64,000 nucleotides of DNA from the NCBI GenBank assembly GCA_963806045.1, contig CAWDWP010000020.1, forward strand, positions 62,001-126,000, in the 5' to 3' direction. Below the pieces are notes generated by a model, which was not told the DNA's origin, ran no database searches, and worked only from the letters and a program-made list of their open reading frames with translations. This DNA comes from DATCHW01 sp963806045. GTDB taxonomy: Bacteria > Bacteroidota > Ignavibacteria > Tepidaquicellales > Tepidaquicellaceae. Each line of letters opens with the position of its first letter. Within the stretch, counting starts at the first letter, position 1. The position numbers and the translations under genes were made by a program. This document shows, piece by piece, positions 1-7,930 of this stretch.

Positions 1-1
1 T

Positions 2-619
2 CTCGGGCTCTGCTATACTATGAACTCTTACGACAAGCCGGTCGCATTGATGGTGAGAAAACTTAAAGGCAAAGCATTAAGCAATGTAGTTATTCTTCAG
101 AAATGCATCGAAGACAGGAGAAAGGCAAACATTCTGTACGAAAAAGAAGCAAATGATTCAGGAAAAAAATGGCGGGAAATCTGTCCTGTCCAGATGTTCT
201 CAAGCGATAATTACTGGCGTGTCCTTGCAATGGAAAACGAACGGATGAAGCAGTTTCATTTAAACAAAATACTCGATATCAAAGCGCTCGAGAGCAATTT
301 CAAAGCGGTACCTAAGCAGGAAATTGACGAATTATTTCTTTATTCCTGGCGGAGCTGGCTCGGGTATGATAAATACGAAGTCCGGCTCCGGCTCTCAGCC
401 GAATGGGCGGCGAAAACCAAACCAAGGCAGGTGATGATATACCAGGATATAACTGAAAATGAAGACGGCACTGTAGATTTAAAAATAACTGTGAACAGTT
501 TGACAGAAATCGCAAGCTGGATAGTAAGCCGCGGCGAAGGAGTAACCGTCCTCGAGCCCGGAGAACTAAAGCAAATGGTAATCAACCTAGCCAAAGGCGC
601 ATTGAAGAATTATAGTTGA
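2..619 (+). CDS. WYL-domain transcriptional regulator, C-terminal part (5' end cut by window)
   Basis: The frame is open from the left edge, and the first ATG is at 20, so the gene probably starts outside the window and its DNA-binding domain is not visible. The visible 199 residues look like a WYL domain (residues about 25-90: a basic ILQKCIEDRRKANILYEK stretch, then YWRVLAMENERMKQFHLNKI) followed by a WCX-like C-terminal extension (VRLRLSAEW near 125, then EIASWIVSRGEGVTVLEP near 170). WYL proteins are ligand- or nucleotide-responsive regulators, usually with an N-terminal winged HTH. The family call rests on domain order and these motifs only. The target genes are unknown. Confidence 0.65.
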   Translation, partial: LGLCYTMNSYDKPVALMVRKLKGKALSNVVILQKCIEDRRKANILYEKEANDSGKKWREICPVQMFSSDNYWRVLAMENERMKQFHLNKILDIKALESNFKAVPKQEIDELFLYSWRSWLGYDKYEVRLRLSAEWAAKTKPRQVMIYQDITENEDGTVDLKITVNSLTEIASWIVSRGEGVTVLEPGELKQMVINLAKGALKNYS

Positions 620-688
620 AAATATTACACTTCCTTTTGCGTATGAATAAATTATTTGAAAGTATCATTTAAAGTAAAATTTTTTAAA

Positions 689-889
689 ATGACAGGTCTA
701 ATAAAAGATATAGAATACAAAAATTGGTTTGAAGATTTAAAACAAAAAGTCTCACAACTTGTGTGACAATTACAAGGTGATGAAAAACAAAGCTTTAAAT
801 TAGTCCAACAACTTGTTGGACTAATTCCCTGGGTCACAATAATAATGCCTGAAAAAACTCACATAACACCACGAAAATGTTTTAAATAG
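689..889 (+). pseudogene. decayed remnant resembling a DUF1016/YhcG-type PDDEXK nuclease gene
   Basis: An ATG at 689 opens a short frame (IEYKNWFEDLKQKV) that hits TGA at 764. Reading on in the same frame gives LVQQLVGLIPWV before a TAG at 887. DUF1016 proteins typically have an N-terminal helix of this kind and an internal QxxxxIPWGH segment, so this looks like an internally deleted, stop-containing remnant. The match is short and made by eye, so the call is tentative. The two inverted repeats at 748-770 and 798-826 lie inside it. Confidence 0.35.
798..826. repeat. perfect inverted repeat, 13-bp arms, 3-nt loop
   Basis: The arms are 798-810 (aattagtccaaca) and 814-826 (its exact reverse complement) around the loop act. 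A weaker relative with the same core (agtc-cacaacttgtg-gac) sits 50 bp upstream at 748-770, so the motif occurs twice in the remnant described at 689-889. Such a hairpin could be a transposon-derived palindrome or a binding site for a dimeric protein. The sequence does not decide between these. Confidence 0.8.
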
Positions 890-910
890 TATCATTAAAT
901 GATACTATTT
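884..910. promoter_or_regulatory. 12-bp perfect palindrome upstream of the TPR gene (operator-like)
   Basis: The arms aaatagtatcat (884-895) and atgatactattt (899-910) are exact reverse complements separated by three bases. The site lies about 80 bp upstream of a TAnnTTTG-like promoter box (990-997) and 130 bp upstream of the TPR gene start. A half-site-like agtatcattt also occurs at 661-670. The AT-rich symmetric form fits a regulator operator, but it has no T-run and could also be a plain repeat. Confidence 0.4.
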
Positions 911-989
911 CCGGAATGAGTTTTCGTATATTACAGCATCATAAATGGTTACGGTTTGTATGGCTTGCAGTTTCTGCACACGGGAATTG

Positions 990-997
990 TATCTTTG
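990..997 (+). promoter_or_regulatory. candidate Bacteroidota-type -7 box (TAtcTTTG)
   Basis: TATCTTTGC matches the TAnnTTTG -7 consensus of the Bacteroidota primary sigma factor and lies 42 bp upstream of the TPR start codon. A TTTG that could serve as the -33 box is present at 955-958, but its spacing is longer than the usual 19-20 bp, so the upstream half is not convincing. Confidence 0.3.
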
Positions 998-1038
998 CAC
1001 ATTATTAATTTTAAGCAAAAAAGGAGGAAATATAAATT

Positions 1039-2322
1039 ATGGACCCAATGCTCGATGTTGCTATTAATCTCTGCGAAGAAGGCTCCTACAACGAAGCCCT
1101 CGAAATTCTGAATAAGTTTATTCCCGGGAATCCGGACTGCGTCTCTGCTTACATTACCCGTTCAGACTGCTTTTTATTTACTAAAGACTACGAATCATCA
1201 CTAAAAGACCTCGATAATGCGCTGAAGCTCGAGCCGAAAAACATCGATTATCTGCTCAGGAAAGCAAAAGTTCTTTCTTCCGGTATGGGAAAAGCGGATG
1301 ATGCGTTGAAGGTGATTAAAAAAGTCCTGAGAATAAATAAAAACTGCTGCCTCGCTTATGAAGATATGGGACATATTTATCTCGAAATTGTCCGGAATTA
1401 TAAACTTGCCGTGGAAAATTTTACAAACGCGATGAAATATTGTGAAGATACACTTGCAAAAGCGGAAATTCAGTTTTACAGGGCAAAGACTTATATTGAA
1501 ATGAAGATATATAATCTTGCATTAAAGGATTTTGATAAGGCGGGGATGATTTTACCTGATGATGTTCGCCTGCGGCTCGGCAGAGGTTTTGTTTTTGAAG
1601 CAATGAAAAGATTTAGTGAAGCACTGGTAGAATATCATAAGGCACTGGAAATTGACCCCTTAAATTCAGATACCATACACTCGATAATTAATGTTTACTA
1701 TGGTATGGAAAATCTTACTGAACTTGTGGAATTCTGCGATGATATTCTTAATCTGGATCCGGGCTATATTTATGTGATGTGCGAAAAAGCCAATGCAATG
1801 ATTTCACTCGGCTATGCCGAGGAAGCTGTGAAGTTCATTGAGGAAAGCGAAATATATGTTACGGAATACCGTCATAACTATATTTCAAAACGGGCAATAA
1901 TTTATCATAAAGCAGGCTATTATAAAAAATCCAATGAGGATTTAAAATATGCTAATTCGAATATCCTGTTTGAAGGCGCATACAATTCTATGTTCGGAAT
2001 GAATTATTTTTTCATGGAAAAATACAAGGAGGCGGAGGAGTATTTTGATATAGTGATAAGAGATAAATGGGACGCGGATTACACTACTTATAAATTCAGG
2101 GCTGAATGCAGGATGGAACTGAAGCGATTCAGGGAAGCAATAGAGGATCTTGAGACTGCGAAAAAAATGAATACGGATGACGGGGAAATAGATTTTCTGA
2201 TAGGACAGTGCTATCACTATCTTGGCAATATGGCATATGCAGGAATAAATATGGATTCGTCATATAAGAAGATGTATGGGCCGGCGGGGAGTTGGCTGTG
2301 GGAGATGGGAAACCTGAATTAA
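1039..2322 (+). CDS. tetratricopeptide repeat protein
   Basis: The product is 427 residues, almost entirely TPR-like helical pairs from residue 1 to about 410, with repeated signatures such as ALEILNKFIP, SLKDLDNALKLEPKN, ALVEYHKALEIDP and AIEDLETAKKMN. There is no signal peptide or membrane segment, so it is probably a cytoplasmic scaffold or adaptor. The start is secure: an AAGGAGG ribosome-binding site at 1021-1027 precedes the ATG. It stands alone on its strand, with repeat-rich DNA on both sides. TPR content says protein-protein contact but not a specific role. Confidence 0.9.
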   Translation: MDPMLDVAINLCEEGSYNEALEILNKFIPGNPDCVSAYITRSDCFLFTKDYESSLKDLDNALKLEPKNIDYLLRKAKVLSSGMGKADDALKVIKKVLRINKNCCLAYEDMGHIYLEIVRNYKLAVENFTNAMKYCEDTLAKAEIQFYRAKTYIEMKIYNLALKDFDKAGMILPDDVRLRLGRGFVFEAMKRFSEALVEYHKALEIDPLNSDTIHSIINVYYGMENLTELVEFCDDILNLDPGYIYVMCEKANAMISLGYAEEAVKFIEESEIYVTEYRHNYISKRAIIYHKAGYYKKSNEDLKYANSNILFEGAYNSMFGMNYFFMEKYKEAEEYFDIVIRDKWDADYTTYKFRAECRMELKRFREAIEDLETAKKMNTDDGEIDFLIGQCYHYLGNMAYAGINMDSSYKKMYGPAGSWLWEMGNLN

Positions 2323-2590
2323 TGAGTAATGAATAATGATTAATGAGCAATGAAAGAGTAAAAAGTAAGAGGTAAAAATTTAACCGCAAAGCGTACAGGG
2401 TGGTCGCAAAGGAAAATCACTGATTAGAACTGATTAAAATGATTGCACTGATTAAAGAATATTCGTGAAAGTGAAGTGAAAGATTTACGTTCCCACGCGG
2501 AGCATGGGAACGAGGAAATCCAGATAATTCTAAAATCCTATTTATCCTGATTCCGATTTCTTTCCTGCTAATCCTGCCTAATTTTTCAAT
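2322..2590. repeat. intergenic stretch made of several interspersed repeat families
   Basis: In order: an AATGA/AATGATTAATGA tract (2322-2360); a CGCAAAG-type tract (2379-2412); a TGATTAGAACTGATTAAAATGATT tract (2413-2456); a hairpin with arms cgttccca (2488-2495) and tgggaacg (2505-2512); and an ATCCTAAAATCC..TTTATCCTGATTC tract (2517-2582). Each recurs elsewhere in the window (for example 13.4, 16.2, 17.75, 24.7, 45.0 and 54.5 kb). No coding potential is apparent between 2323 and 2664. Confidence 0.7.
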
Positions 2591-2619
2591 TGATTAAATT
2601 TTATATGTTTTTGTTATGT

Positions 2620-2627
2620 TATATTTG
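2620..2627 (+). promoter_or_regulatory. candidate -7 box (TATATTTG) for isocitrate dehydrogenase
   Basis: TATATTTG matches the Bacteroidota TAnnTTTG -7 element, 43 bp upstream of the ATG at 2671. No clear -33 TTTG is seen at the usual spacing, so this is a weak call. Confidence 0.25.
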
Positions 2628-2670
2628 ATAAATTAGAACCTTATAATTAAACCCTGTTTGTTAATTGTTT

Positions 2671-4020
2671 ATGCGCGGTGAAAAAATCACGATTTCGGAT
2701 TCGAAATTAATTGTTCCTGATAATCCTGCAATTCCTTTTATAGTCGGCGACGGCATCGGAGCCGATATATGGATTCCCACTAAGGCAGTTGTTGATGCCG
2801 CTGTGGCAAAAGCTTACGAAGGGAAGCGAAAAATAGAATGGTTCGAAGTTTTTGCAGGTGAAAAATCTTTTGAAAAATTCGAGACGTATCTTCCGGATGA
2901 AACTCTCCGGGCATTCTCAGATTACAGAATTGGACTTAAAGGACCGCTGACAACACCCGTCGGAGGAGGGATTCGCTCATTAAATGTGACCATCAGGCAA
3001 TTGCTCGATTTGTATGTCTGCCTCAGACCCGTGAAATATTACGGAGGAATAGATACTCCGATGCGAAGACCCGATAAAGTCGATATGATAATTTTCAGGG
3101 AAAACACAGAGGATATATATACGGGTATAGAATTCAAAGCAGGTACTCCGGAAGATAAACGGGTGCTTGGTTTTCTGCAGGATGAATACCCTAAAGAATT
3201 CGATAAGATAAGATTCGGTACGAAAGAAAAATCCAATGAATTTCTGAAAATGGAAGGATTTCCCGAAGAGGAAGATACACTTGTGGGAGTCGGCATCAAA
3301 GTAATTTCCAAGACAGGTACTCAGAGGCTTATGATTGCCGCTGTGAAATATGCACTCGAGAATAAAAGAAAATCGGTCACGATTGTCCACAAAGGGAATA
3401 TTATGAAATATACATCCGGAGCTTTTGCAGCCTGGAGCTATGAAATTGCTGAAAAATTATTCGGGGATAAAATTTTCACGATGCAGCAGTGGAAGAGAAT
3501 AAGAGATACCGACGGTAAACATTCAGCCGATAAAGCTAAAGAAAAAGCAATGGCTGAAGATAAACTTTTGATAAAAGATTCTATCGCAGATAACGCACTT
3601 CAGCTTGTATTATTATACCCCGAAGATTTCGACGTAATAGCAACTGAGAATCTGAATGGAGACTATCTGTCTGATGCAATTGCGGCACAGGTGGGGGGAA
3701 TCGGGATAGCACCGGGTGCGAATATAAATTTTGTTTCCGGACATGCGATATTCGAAGCAACACACGGAACAGCTCCGACGATAGCGGGTAAAAACATTGC
3801 AAATCCTTCTTCTTTAATTCTTTCGGCAAAGCTGATGCTTGAATATATGAACTGGAAAGAAGCAGCAAAAATAATTGAGAAAGGTATCAGGAGATGCATA
3901 AAGAGCAAATACGTAACAGAGGACTTTGCTCACCAGATAATAGGGTCTACCAAAATAAGCTGTTCGGAATTCGGAAAGCATATAATTGAAAGCTTTACAT
4001 ATGATATTAAAATATTTTAA
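2671..4020 (+). CDS. icd: isocitrate dehydrogenase (E. coli Icd-like fold, predicted NAD-type cofactor site)
   Basis: Oxidatively decarboxylates isocitrate to 2-oxoglutarate in the TCA cycle. The ATG at 2671 is preferred over an in-frame TTG at 2665. Family landmarks in order: VGDGIGADIW near the N-terminus, the substrate serine region IRSLNVTIRQ, LRPVKYY, IIFRENTEDIYTGIEF, HKGNIMKYTSGAF, NLNGDYLSDAIAAQVGG and FEATHGTAP. About 450 residues is longer than E. coli Icd because of inserts near 165-205 and 275-295. The coenzyme loop reads GTAPTIAGKNIANP where E. coli has GTAPKYAGQDKVNP, and the later YDFER is EDFAH. The NADP-binding K344, Y345, V351, Y391 and R395 equivalents are therefore absent, and I345/A351 match NAD-dependent enzymes. 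Monocistronic. Confidence 0.95.
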   Translation: MRGEKITISDSKLIVPDNPAIPFIVGDGIGADIWIPTKAVVDAAVAKAYEGKRKIEWFEVFAGEKSFEKFETYLPDETLRAFSDYRIGLKGPLTTPVGGGIRSLNVTIRQLLDLYVCLRPVKYYGGIDTPMRRPDKVDMIIFRENTEDIYTGIEFKAGTPEDKRVLGFLQDEYPKEFDKIRFGTKEKSNEFLKMEGFPEEEDTLVGVGIKVISKTGTQRLMIAAVKYALENKRKSVTIVHKGNIMKYTSGAFAAWSYEIAEKLFGDKIFTMQQWKRIRDTDGKHSADKAKEKAMAEDKLLIKDSIADNALQLVLLYPEDFDVIATENLNGDYLSDAIAAQVGGIGIAPGANINFVSGHAIFEATHGTAPTIAGKNIANPSSLILSAKLMLEYMNWKEAAKIIEKGIRRCIKSKYVTEDFAHQIIGSTKISCSEFGKHIIESFTYDIKIF

Positions 4021-4062
4021 GCATATATTTACAAACCGCGATATAGCATTCAAAAAATTTTT

Positions 4063-4620
4063 ATGACTGAGGTGAAAAATAAAAAGCACTGGGAAATTGT
4101 TGATTCAAAACCCGGTTTCAGAGGAAACTGGATAAATCTGAACGTTGACCGGGTACTTTTGCCCGATGGAAAGCAAATCGAATTTGAAGCTCTTGATTTT
4201 CACCGGGCAGGTGTGGGAGTGGCAGCAGAAAATGAAAAAGGAGAATTTATACTTGTAAAAAGCTACAGATATGTGCCTGATTTTACAGGTTGGGAGATAC
4301 CCGCCGGAACTGTTCCCCCGGGACAGCATCATTCCGATTGCATAATTCAGGAATTAAAAGAAGAAGCCGGTTGTTATATAGATAAAGTTGATTTAAAATA
4401 CTTAGGGAGCTATTATCCTGTAATAGGGTGCAGTAATCAATTATTTCACTGTTATCACGCAAAAAATGTAATTCAAAAGACATCTCACACTGATACAAAT
4501 GAAATAATCGAAACAAAATGGTTTAAAAAAGAGTATATCAAGGAGATGATTCTTAAAGGAGAAATTAAAGATGGTTTTACTTTAACATTATTAAGCCTTG
4601 TTTTCCTTAAACTTAGTTGA
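4063..4620 (+). CDS. NUDIX hydrolase, ADP-ribose pyrophosphatase-like
   Basis: This 185-residue protein has a NUDIX box at about residues 83-107 (AGTVPPGQHH...QELKEEAGCY). The REUXEE core is QELKEE: the two metal-binding glutamates are kept, but the first Glu and the Arg of the consensus GX5EX7REUXEEXGU are both replaced by Gln. Upstream, GWEIPAG is typical of the ADP-ribose/nucleoside-diphosphate-sugar pyrophosphatase branch. Cytosolic, no signal peptide. It follows icd by 42 bp and could share its transcript. Substrate is unproven. Confidence 0.85.
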   Translation: MTEVKNKKHWEIVDSKPGFRGNWINLNVDRVLLPDGKQIEFEALDFHRAGVGVAAENEKGEFILVKSYRYVPDFTGWEIPAGTVPPGQHHSDCIIQELKEEAGCYIDKVDLKYLGSYYPVIGCSNQLFHCYHAKNVIQKTSHTDTNEIIETKWFKKEYIKEMILKGEIKDGFTLTLLSLVFLKLS

Positions 4621-4831
4621 ATAAAAAAATTTTATTTTATCACTTGAAACTTATCAGCATTTATAATAGATTATTTGAGCATCGTTTAACTCGCCTGTAA
4701 TAATCTTCAGGTAATTAGTGAAAATGGTTAAACATATAAAAAGATTATAATTATTACTAATTGCAAAAATATTAATTCAAAAATTTAAAAAACATATCTA
4801 AGAATTAGCGACAAACCAAAAAGAAAACACA

Positions 4832-6325
4832 ATGGAAGAAAAAAATGAAGTAGACAAAAACTTCAACCGAAAAGAACCGGAACACCGGAGCAAAGAAAAG
4901 AAACACGGATTCAAAAAAAATTACCCCAAAAAAGATTACTCGAACAAAGAATACTCTAAAAAAGAATACAGTCAGAAAAATTACGGCAGAAAAGACAATT
5001 CAAATACAGAATATGCCTCTAAGGATTATTCAGCTAAAGAAAGCGACGTTGTCGTAATAAATCACGACAAAGATGCAGCTAATATGGAAGTTCTGAAATC
5101 AAAGAAGGTGGTTGACCTGGTAGAAATCGCAAAAGAATTAAAACTTACCGGTTACAGTGATTTGAAGAAGAACGAACTTATACTTAAAATAGTAGAAGCA
5201 ACTGCTTCAAAAGACGGACTCGCTTTCGCAGCCGGAGTTCTTGAAACTCTTCCGGACGGATACGGATTCCTTCGTTCAGCCGATTATAATTATCTTCCTT
5301 CTACGGACGACATTTATGTATCGCCTTCACAAATCAAGAAGTTCCTGCTAAGAACCGGAGATTACATCAGCGGACAGGTAAGACCTCCAAAAGAAGGTGA
5401 AAGATTCTATGCTCTTTTAAAAGTAGAAGCAGTTAATTTTGAGAATCCTGATACTATCAGGGACAGGATATTATTTGATAACCTGACCCCGTTATATCCA
5501 ACAGAAAAATTTACTTTAGAAACATATCCTACAGAATACTCAATGCGGATAATGGATCTATTCAATCCTGTAGGAAAAGGTCAAAGATGTTTGATTGTAT
5601 CCCCGCCAAAAAGCGGAAAAACAATTTTGCTGCAAACAATGGCAAACAGCATTACAAAAAACCATCCCGAAGTTCACCTGATTGTATTGCTCATAGACGA
5701 ACGTCCTGAAGAGGTAACGGATATGGAGCGAAACGTTAAGGCTGAAGTAATCAGTTCAACGTTTGATGAACCGCCGGAAAGGCACGTTCAGGTTTCGGAA
5801 ATGGTATTACAAAAGGCAAAACGATTAATAGAAGCTAAAAAGGACGTCGTAATACTACTTGACAGTATCACACGTCTTGCACGGGCACACAATACCGTGA
5901 TTCCACACAGCGGAAAGATTTTATCCGGCGGTGTTGATGCAAACGCATTGCACAAGCCAAAAAGATTTTTCGGCGCCGCAAGAAATATTGATGAAGGCGG
6001 CAGTCTGACTATCGTAGCAACGGCATTAATTGAAACCGGAAGCAGAATGGACGAAGTTATCTTCGAAGAATTCAAAGGCACCGGTAACTCGGAATTAGTT
6101 CTCGACAGAAGACTTTCCGACAGAAGAATTTTCCCGGCAATGGACCTCAACCGGTCCGGTACGAGAAAAGAAGAACTGCTGCTTGACGCTGATATATTAA
6201 ACAGAGTATTCCTGCTAAGAAAACTGCTTTCAGATTACAACCCAATCGAAGCAATGGAATTCCTGCTCGACAAAATGCGCGGAACAAAATCTAACAGAGA
6301 ATTTTTGGCTTCTATGAATTCGTAA
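4832..6325 (+). CDS. rho: transcription termination factor Rho with charged N-terminal extension
   Basis: Hexameric RNA-dependent ATPase that terminates untranslated transcripts. Residues 1-75 are a low-complexity Lys/Asp/Tyr/Ser tract with repeated KEYS/KDYS units. An SAP-like Rho N-domain (VVDLVEIAKELKLTGYSDLKKNELI) follows at about 90-120, then the cold-shock-like RNA-binding domain (EGVLETLPDGYGFLR-type segment near 130-145) and the ATPase with P-loop SPPKSGKT near 257 and VILLDSITRLARAHN near 345. First gene of a tight run: rng starts 31 bp downstream. The extension resembles the disordered insert known from Bacteroidota Rho proteins. Confidence 0.98.
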   Translation: MEEKNEVDKNFNRKEPEHRSKEKKHGFKKNYPKKDYSNKEYSKKEYSQKNYGRKDNSNTEYASKDYSAKESDVVVINHDKDAANMEVLKSKKVVDLVEIAKELKLTGYSDLKKNELILKIVEATASKDGLAFAAGVLETLPDGYGFLRSADYNYLPSTDDIYVSPSQIKKFLLRTGDYISGQVRPPKEGERFYALLKVEAVNFENPDTIRDRILFDNLTPLYPTEKFTLETYPTEYSMRIMDLFNPVGKGQRCLIVSPPKSGKTILLQTMANSITKNHPEVHLIVLLIDERPEEVTDMERNVKAEVISSTFDEPPERHVQVSEMVLQKAKRLIEAKKDVVILLDSITRLARAHNTVIPHSGKILSGGVDANALHKPKRFFGAARNIDEGGSLTIVATALIETGSRMDEVIFEEFKGTGNSELVLDRRLSDRRIFPAMDLNRSGTRKEELLLDADILNRVFLLRKLLSDYNPIEAMEFLLDKMRGTKSNREFLASMNS

Positions 6326-6356
6326 AGCAAATAATGAAAATAAAATATGATTTTTG

Positions 6357-7913
6357 ATGAAGAAAGAAATACTAATCAATTCCACTTCGGGTGAAATAAG
6401 AATTGCAATCACCGAAGACGGAAAACTCACGGAATTTTTCGTAGAGAGTCCTGATCAGGACAGAAACGTCGGAGATATATATCTCGGAAAAGTTGCTCGC
6501 GTAAAAGTCGGAATAAAAGCTGTATTTATAAATATCGGCTTTGAACAGGATGCATTTCTGCATTTTTCCGATATTGACAATTCATTTGATGAATATGCCG
6601 CAATAATCGGAGATGACTCCGATGTTGAAGAAGATGACGAAGATGAAGAACCTTATTCAAAAGAAGAGCCAAGAGAAAGATTTGACCCTTCGAAACTCCT
6701 GCCCAATCAGGATATCATTGTCCAAATTACCAAAGAAAGAGTCGGTGGAAAAGGCTTAAGGGTAACCTCTAAAGTCTCACTTCCGGGAAGATATCTTGTC
6801 TTAATGCCTTTCAATAAAAAGATAAGCACTTCGAAAAAGATATATAATTACAGGGAGAAAAGACGTTTAAAAAGCATTATCAGGTCTGTAAAACCCAAAG
6901 ATATCGGTGTGATAGTAAGAACAGTTGCAGCGGGTCAGGATGAAAACCTTATACTGGACGATTTCAATAACCTGATTACACAGTGGAATCAGATACAGGA
7001 AAAAATGAAATCCATGAAAGCACCGACGATTCTCTATAAGGATATGTCTACAACCTCTTCGGTAATGCGGGACCTGTTCAAAGATGATATCGGCAGAGTT
7101 ATTGTAAATTCCAAAAAGCAATTCAAGGAAATCAGGAATTATATTGAAACGACATCCCCTGATAAGCTTGATAAAATACAGTTGTACACACAATCAAAAC
7201 CGATTTTTGACGCCTATGATTTAGAACGGCAGATTGACGAAAGTATCGGTAAAAAGGTTTCGCTCAAAAATTCCGGTTATATTGTTATTGAAACAACTGA
7301 AGCCATGACAGTAATTGATGTTAACAGCGGAAAATATGCTAAACTGAAAGACCAGGAAATGAACTCCCTGAAAATAAACTTCGATGCTGCAAGAGAAATT
7401 GTAAGGCAGCTTCGATTACGTGATATCGGCGGAATAATTGTTGTAGATTTTATTGATTTATACGAAGATGTGAACAAGAGAAAGCTCAATGATGAACTTC
7501 GAAAAGAATTCAGAAGAGACAGGGCAAAAGTTACCATACTGCCAATGAGCGATTTCGGAATTGTCCAGATAACCCGCCAGAGAGTACGGCAGAGCATTTT
7601 ACACCGGGTTACGGACAAATGCCCAATGTGCGACGGGACAGGGAGAGTACAATCCAGAATCAATTTCCTGAAACAAATTGAACGCTGGATTACACGTTTC
7701 AAAACAGACAGAAATGGCAGATCGCTGAAACTCGTAATTAATCCTATTCAGAAAAACCGGTTGTTCAGCGGATATTCCGGAAATAAAATGAGGCTGTTTT
7801 TTAAATATTTTATCTTTATTAAAATCGAAACTGATGAAAAGATACCTTTTGATGAATTTAAATTTCTTTCGGCAAAAGATGATACAGATATAACTCTGGA
7901 TTATAATGTCTAA
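6357..7913 (+). CDS. rng: ribonuclease G/E family endoribonuclease
   Basis: Cleaves single-stranded AU-rich RNA in rRNA maturation and mRNA decay. The ATG at 6357 is chosen over a TTG three bases earlier. An S1 domain (VGDIYLGKVARVKVGIKAVFINIGF) spans about 38-125 and is interrupted by a very acidic insert (DDSDVEEDDEDEEPYSKEE, about 84-103). The catalytic DNase I-like domain carries AMTVIDVNSGKY (first metal Asp) and GGIIVVDFIDL (second Asp). The Zn-link CPMCDGTG (about residues 422-429) is present. Length 519 suits RNase G rather than the long RNase E. Between rho and nuoG, so termination and RNA decay factors appear co-transcribed. Confidence 0.96.
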   Translation: MKKEILINSTSGEIRIAITEDGKLTEFFVESPDQDRNVGDIYLGKVARVKVGIKAVFINIGFEQDAFLHFSDIDNSFDEYAAIIGDDSDVEEDDEDEEPYSKEEPRERFDPSKLLPNQDIIVQITKERVGGKGLRVTSKVSLPGRYLVLMPFNKKISTSKKIYNYREKRRLKSIIRSVKPKDIGVIVRTVAAGQDENLILDDFNNLITQWNQIQEKMKSMKAPTILYKDMSTTSSVMRDLFKDDIGRVIVNSKKQFKEIRNYIETTSPDKLDKIQLYTQSKPIFDAYDLERQIDESIGKKVSLKNSGYIVIETTEAMTVIDVNSGKYAKLKDQEMNSLKINFDAAREIVRQLRLRDIGGIIVVDFIDLYEDVNKRKLNDELRKEFRRDRAKVTILPMSDFGIVQITRQRVRQSILHRVTDKCPMCDGTGRVQSRINFLKQIERWITRFKTDRNGRSLKLVINPIQKNRLFSGYSGNKMRLFFKYFIFIKIETDEKIPFDEFKFLSAKDDTDITLDYNV

Positions 7914-7930
7914 AAAAATTAATATTCTCC

